Shown: positions 6,456 to 8,250 of the stretch, piece after piece
Layout of the letters: the number at the start of each line of letters is the position of its first letter
How positions within the stretch are numbered: the stretch's first letter is position 1
NCBI GenBank assembly: GCA_947624925.1
Contig: CANQMG010000062.1
Span: 1-8,250, forward strand
Direction: 5' to 3'
Length of the DNA: 8,250 nucleotides
From: an uncultured Clostridia bacterium
GTDB taxonomy: Bacteria; Bacillota; Clostridia; TANB77; CAG-508
Translations under genes and position numbers: made by a program
Notes under the pieces: generated by a model
What the model was told of the DNA's origin: nothing
The model's database searches: none
The model's input: the letters and a program-made list of their open reading frames with translations, nothing else

Positions 6456-6688
6456 TGACTACGCAATAGAAGTACATTATATTTTCTAATTTCTTGGAAA
6501 GAACTATACAATCCAAATTTTAAAGTGCTCGAATCTGAACACTTTAGAAAATATATGGGATAATTAATTTTTACACCAAGTATTACAGAATGGTGTAAAA
6601 AATAATGCTATTGGAATATATTCAAAGCACGAAAAATATGGCAGAACATAATATACGATATTAGCAACAAAATATTAAAAGAATATAT
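6456..6688 (+). pseudogene. Decayed KilA-N domain gene remnant
   Basis: No open frame of useful length exists here, but pieced-together frames give a clear KilA-N domain, the DNA-binding-type domain of phage and poxvirus proteins. From 6456 one frame reads stop (TGA where the family has Trp), LRNRSTLYFLISWKELYNPN, FKVLESEHFRKYMG, a TAA at 6561-6563, then FTPSITEWCKK, ending at a TAA (6603-6605). One base later a second frame gives NAIGIYSKHEKYGRT, matching the family's TNAIG-x-YSK-x(n)-RYGGTYAH segment, then a TAA at 6649. After this only weak traces (a GATATT about where KDIA should be, and ILKEY resembling LIKEY) can be followed. The domain's N-terminal part is missing at the terminator at 6398-6430. 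At least three stops and one frame change show it is dead. Intact relatives are common in clostridial mobile or accessory DNA. Confidence 0.7.
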
Positions 6689-6711
6689 AACAAAAGGATG
6701 TGAAAAATTAT

Positions 6712-7302
6712 ATGTTAAAAATGATTAAAGGAGTAAACATTAAAGATGCAAAAAATCTTAACGAAAATTTTGAAGTCAAAGACAGAAATATAATTGCAAA
6801 TATAAACGAAGAAAAAATATTAAAGATTATTACTGATTTTGTTAATCTTCAAGATGATGTTTTATTTCTTATTATAGAAGTACCAACTAATTTAACTGAA
6901 GAAAATATAATTAATAAAATACATAAAGATGTATACTATATGGACAATTTATCAAAAAAACAAGTTGAAGAATTATTAAAAAAATATGGTAGTTTATTTG
7001 TGAATGATGGTATGGCACAAATTGGCGTTGGTAATCATATTACAAACGTTGAAATAATGACAAATAAATATAATATTATAAATATTTTTACAGGTAAAGA
7101 TGATATGTCTAAATATATACATTTGTTACTCAAAAATAATATTAAAAAAGTAAAAAAACTTATAACAGCATGGGATTTTTTTAGTAAAGAAAATCCAGGA
7201 GAATGCAATAGAATAGAAGAGAATGGTAAAAATGTATATGATGCTATTAAATTATTAGAACAAGAAGGATTATACTTTGCTGAAAGAAGAGAAGACGATT
7301 AA
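6712..7302 (+). CDS. Conserved hypothetical protein, 196 residues
   Basis: I do not recognise this gene. From ATG at 6712 it gives 196 residues with no signal peptide or membrane span, and it looks soluble, mixed alpha/beta. The N-terminus reads MLKMIKGVNIKDAKNLNENF. A hydrophobic core strand VLFLIIEVPTNL (about 48-59), an HKDVYYMDNLS segment, LFVNDGMAQIGVGNH (about 98-112), and a C-terminal LITAWDFFSKENPGEC followed by VYDAIKLLEQEGLYFAE are visible. Trp, Tyr, Gly and Asp positions in these segments suggest a real domain, possibly of immunity-protein type, but that is a guess. A GTG at 6700 is in frame, but AAGGATGTG at 6694-6702 is too close to it and well placed for the ATG. It lies downstream of the KilA-N remnant and on the same strand as the Bro-N gene. 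A weak TTAGCA (6661-6666), 17 bases, TATATA could be a promoter. Confidence 0.8.
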   Translation: MLKMIKGVNIKDAKNLNENFEVKDRNIIANINEEKILKIITDFVNLQDDVLFLIIEVPTNLTEENIINKIHKDVYYMDNLSKKQVEELLKKYGSLFVNDGMAQIGVGNHITNVEIMTNKYNIINIFTGKDDMSKYIHLLLKNNIKKVKKLITAWDFFSKENPGECNRIEENGKNVYDAIKLLEQEGLYFAERREDD

Positions 7303-7318
7303 TATATTAAAAAGTATT

Positions 7319-7354
7319 TCTCTTGTTATATAATTATAAAAAGTTATCAAGAGA
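7319..7354. repeat. TCTCTTG / CAAGAGA inverted repeat after the hypothetical gene
   Basis: TCTCTTG (7319-7325) and CAAGAGA (7348-7354) form a 7-bp stem around a 22-base loop that contains the palindrome TATAATTATA (7329-7338). There is no T run after it, so it is at best a weak terminator or processing hairpin. The rest of the gap up to 7438 holds only a poor promoter-like TTGATT (7389-7394). Confidence 0.35.
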
Positions 7355-7438
7355 TTCTATGAATGAAAATAAAACAAATATTAACAGTTTGATTACGACA
7401 TTTAACTCTTAATAAAAATAAAAAAGTAGGTGTTAATT

Positions 7439-8250
7439 TTGAATAATAAATTAGAAACAATTTCAAATCTTTTTGAAGGAAAAGAAATAAGAAGTATTTG
7501 GAATAGCGAGAAAGAAGAATATTACTTTAGTGTTGTTGATGTTATAAATGCATTAACTGAAAGTAAAATACCAAAACGATATTGGACTGATTTAAAAAGA
7601 AAATTAGAAAATGAAGGAAGTCAGTTGTACGAAAATATCGTACAACTTAAAATGAAATCTTTAAAAGATGGAAAATTTTATAGTACTGATGTGCTAGAAA
7701 CTAAAGGAATATTTAGACTTATTGAATCTATACCAAGCCCAAAGGCAGAACCATTTAAACTATGGCTTGCAAATCTTGGGAGTGAAAGAATTGATGAAGT
7801 ATTTAATCCTGAAATTGCAGTTAATAGAGCAGTAGAATATTATCGCCAAAAAGGATATAATGATGAATGGATAAAGGCAAGGCTAAATGGGATTGTAGAT
7901 CGATTTAAGCTTACCGATATATGGAAAGAAGGAGGAATTACTAAACCATTAGAATATGCTCTTTTAACTAACGAAATATATAAGGGTTGGTCTAATATGA
8001 CTGCTTCTGAATATAAAAAATTAAAAGGTCTTAGAAAAGAATCTTTAAGGGATAATATGACTGACATTGAAATTGCTTTATCAAATATTGGTGAAATAGC
8101 AACAAGGGATATTGCAAGAGAAGAACATCCAAAAGGATTAAAAGAAAATTTAAATGTTGCAAAACGTGGTGGAGGAGTTGCAAAAGGTGCTAAAGATTTA
8201 TATGAAAAAGAAACTAAAAAATCAGCAATTTCTCAAAGTAATAGCTTAAA
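7439..8250 (+). CDS. Bro-N / DinD-like family protein, partial (3' end off right edge)
   Basis: A continuous frame starting at TTG 7439 (AGGTG at 7428-7432 upstream) runs 270 codons to the window edge with no stop. A GTG at 7430 is in frame but sits in the ribosome binding site, and TAG at 7427 closes the frame further upstream. The N-terminal half (about 10-115) is a Bro-N domain: FEGKEIRSIWN, EYYFSVVDVINALTES, YWTDLKRKL, and IFRLIESIPSPKAEPFKLWLA. The C-terminal half carries WIKARLNGIVDRFKLTDIWK, RKESLRDNMTDIEIALSNIG, EIATRDIAREE and RGGGVAKGAK, typical of the long family often annotated as DNA damage-inducible protein D or BRO family. Such genes occur in prophages, plasmids and accessory islands as antirepressor-like or SOS-linked proteins. 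The exact function is not settled. Intact relatives are close to this length, so only a few residues are probably missing. Confidence 0.88.
   Translation, partial: MNNKLETISNLFEGKEIRSIWNSEKEEYYFSVVDVINALTESKIPKRYWTDLKRKLENEGSQLYENIVQLKMKSLKDGKFYSTDVLETKGIFRLIESIPSPKAEPFKLWLANLGSERIDEVFNPEIAVNRAVEYYRQKGYNDEWIKARLNGIVDRFKLTDIWKEGGITKPLEYALLTNEIYKGWSNMTASEYKKLKGLRKESLRDNMTDIEIALSNIGEIATRDIAREEHPKGLKENLNVAKRGGGVAKGAKDLYEKETKKSAISQSNSL
7623..7647. repeat. Perfect 10-bp inverted repeat inside the Bro-N gene
   Basis: AGTTGTACGA (7623-7632) and TCGTACAACT (7638-7647) are perfect inverted arms with a 5-base loop AAATA. They encode the SQLYENIVQL segment, whose Gln-Leu-Tyr and Val-Gln-Leu codons partly explain the symmetry. 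It could form an RNA hairpin or be an operator-like protein-binding site. Confidence 0.6.

Noticed and set aside
6700..6702. GTG start for the hypothetical gene
   Set aside because: The AAGGATGTG purine stretch overlaps this codon and is correctly spaced for the ATG at 6712 instead.
7359..7412. 17-codon open frame (MNENKTNINS...) before the Bro-N gene
   Set aside because: Very short, no good ribosome binding site and no leader-peptide features such as codon runs or a following attenuator.
1..8250. CRISPR arrays, tRNA or rRNA genes, transposase genes or IS ends
   Set aside because: No regularly spaced repeats of CRISPR type, no tRNA-like cloverleaf, no transposase and no long terminal inverted repeats were seen on reading both strands.

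Overview
The window is strongly AT-rich, with AGGAGG-type ribosome binding sites, short intergenic gaps and A/T-ending codons. Gene content (mutL-miaA, an HlyD-like adaptor, sepF, divIVA) points to a low-GC Gram-positive anaerobe of the Clostridia type. Genus cannot be told from the sequence alone.

Layout. Positions 1-222 hold two very small genes on the minus strand. Both encode Cys/Gly-rich peptides, and the first runs off the left edge. A divergent intergenic region (223-393) separates them from a plus-strand run. It carries an extended -10 promoter for mutL and small palindromes on the minus-strand side. mutL (394-2571) is intact, with both the ATPase and endonuclease motifs. miaA follows immediately (2583-3501) but carries a one-base frameshift inside its P-loop, so it is annotated as broken. 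An HlyD-like membrane-anchored adaptor (3538-4779) comes next. A second promoter, preceded by three 11-bp phased repeats, starts the cell-division pair sepF (4902-5378) and divIVA (5408-5857). A hairpin terminator ends this pair and abuts the ribosome binding site of a four-helix membrane protein (5914-6375). A strong, probably bidirectional terminator (6398-6430) closes the housekeeping part.

From about 6431 to the right edge the character changes to accessory DNA. There is a decayed KilA-N domain gene (about 6456-6688) with several stops and frameshifts, an unrecognised 196-residue protein (6712-7302), and a Bro-N/DinD-like gene (7439 to beyond the right edge) read from a TTG start. KilA-N and Bro-N domains are typical of phage antirepressor-like proteins, so this part looks like a small accessory insertion or prophage-derived patch.

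How the genes fit together. mutL and miaA are a conserved clostridial pair for mismatch repair and tRNA modification. sepF and divIVA work at the division septum and poles. Within this window ylmE, ylmG and ylmH, which usually accompany them, are missing. No complete new defence or mobile system is demonstrable. The most notable observations are the miaA P-loop frameshift, the KilA-N pseudogene not obvious from open frames, the phased repeats upstream of sepF, and a perfect 10-bp inverted repeat inside the Bro-N gene.
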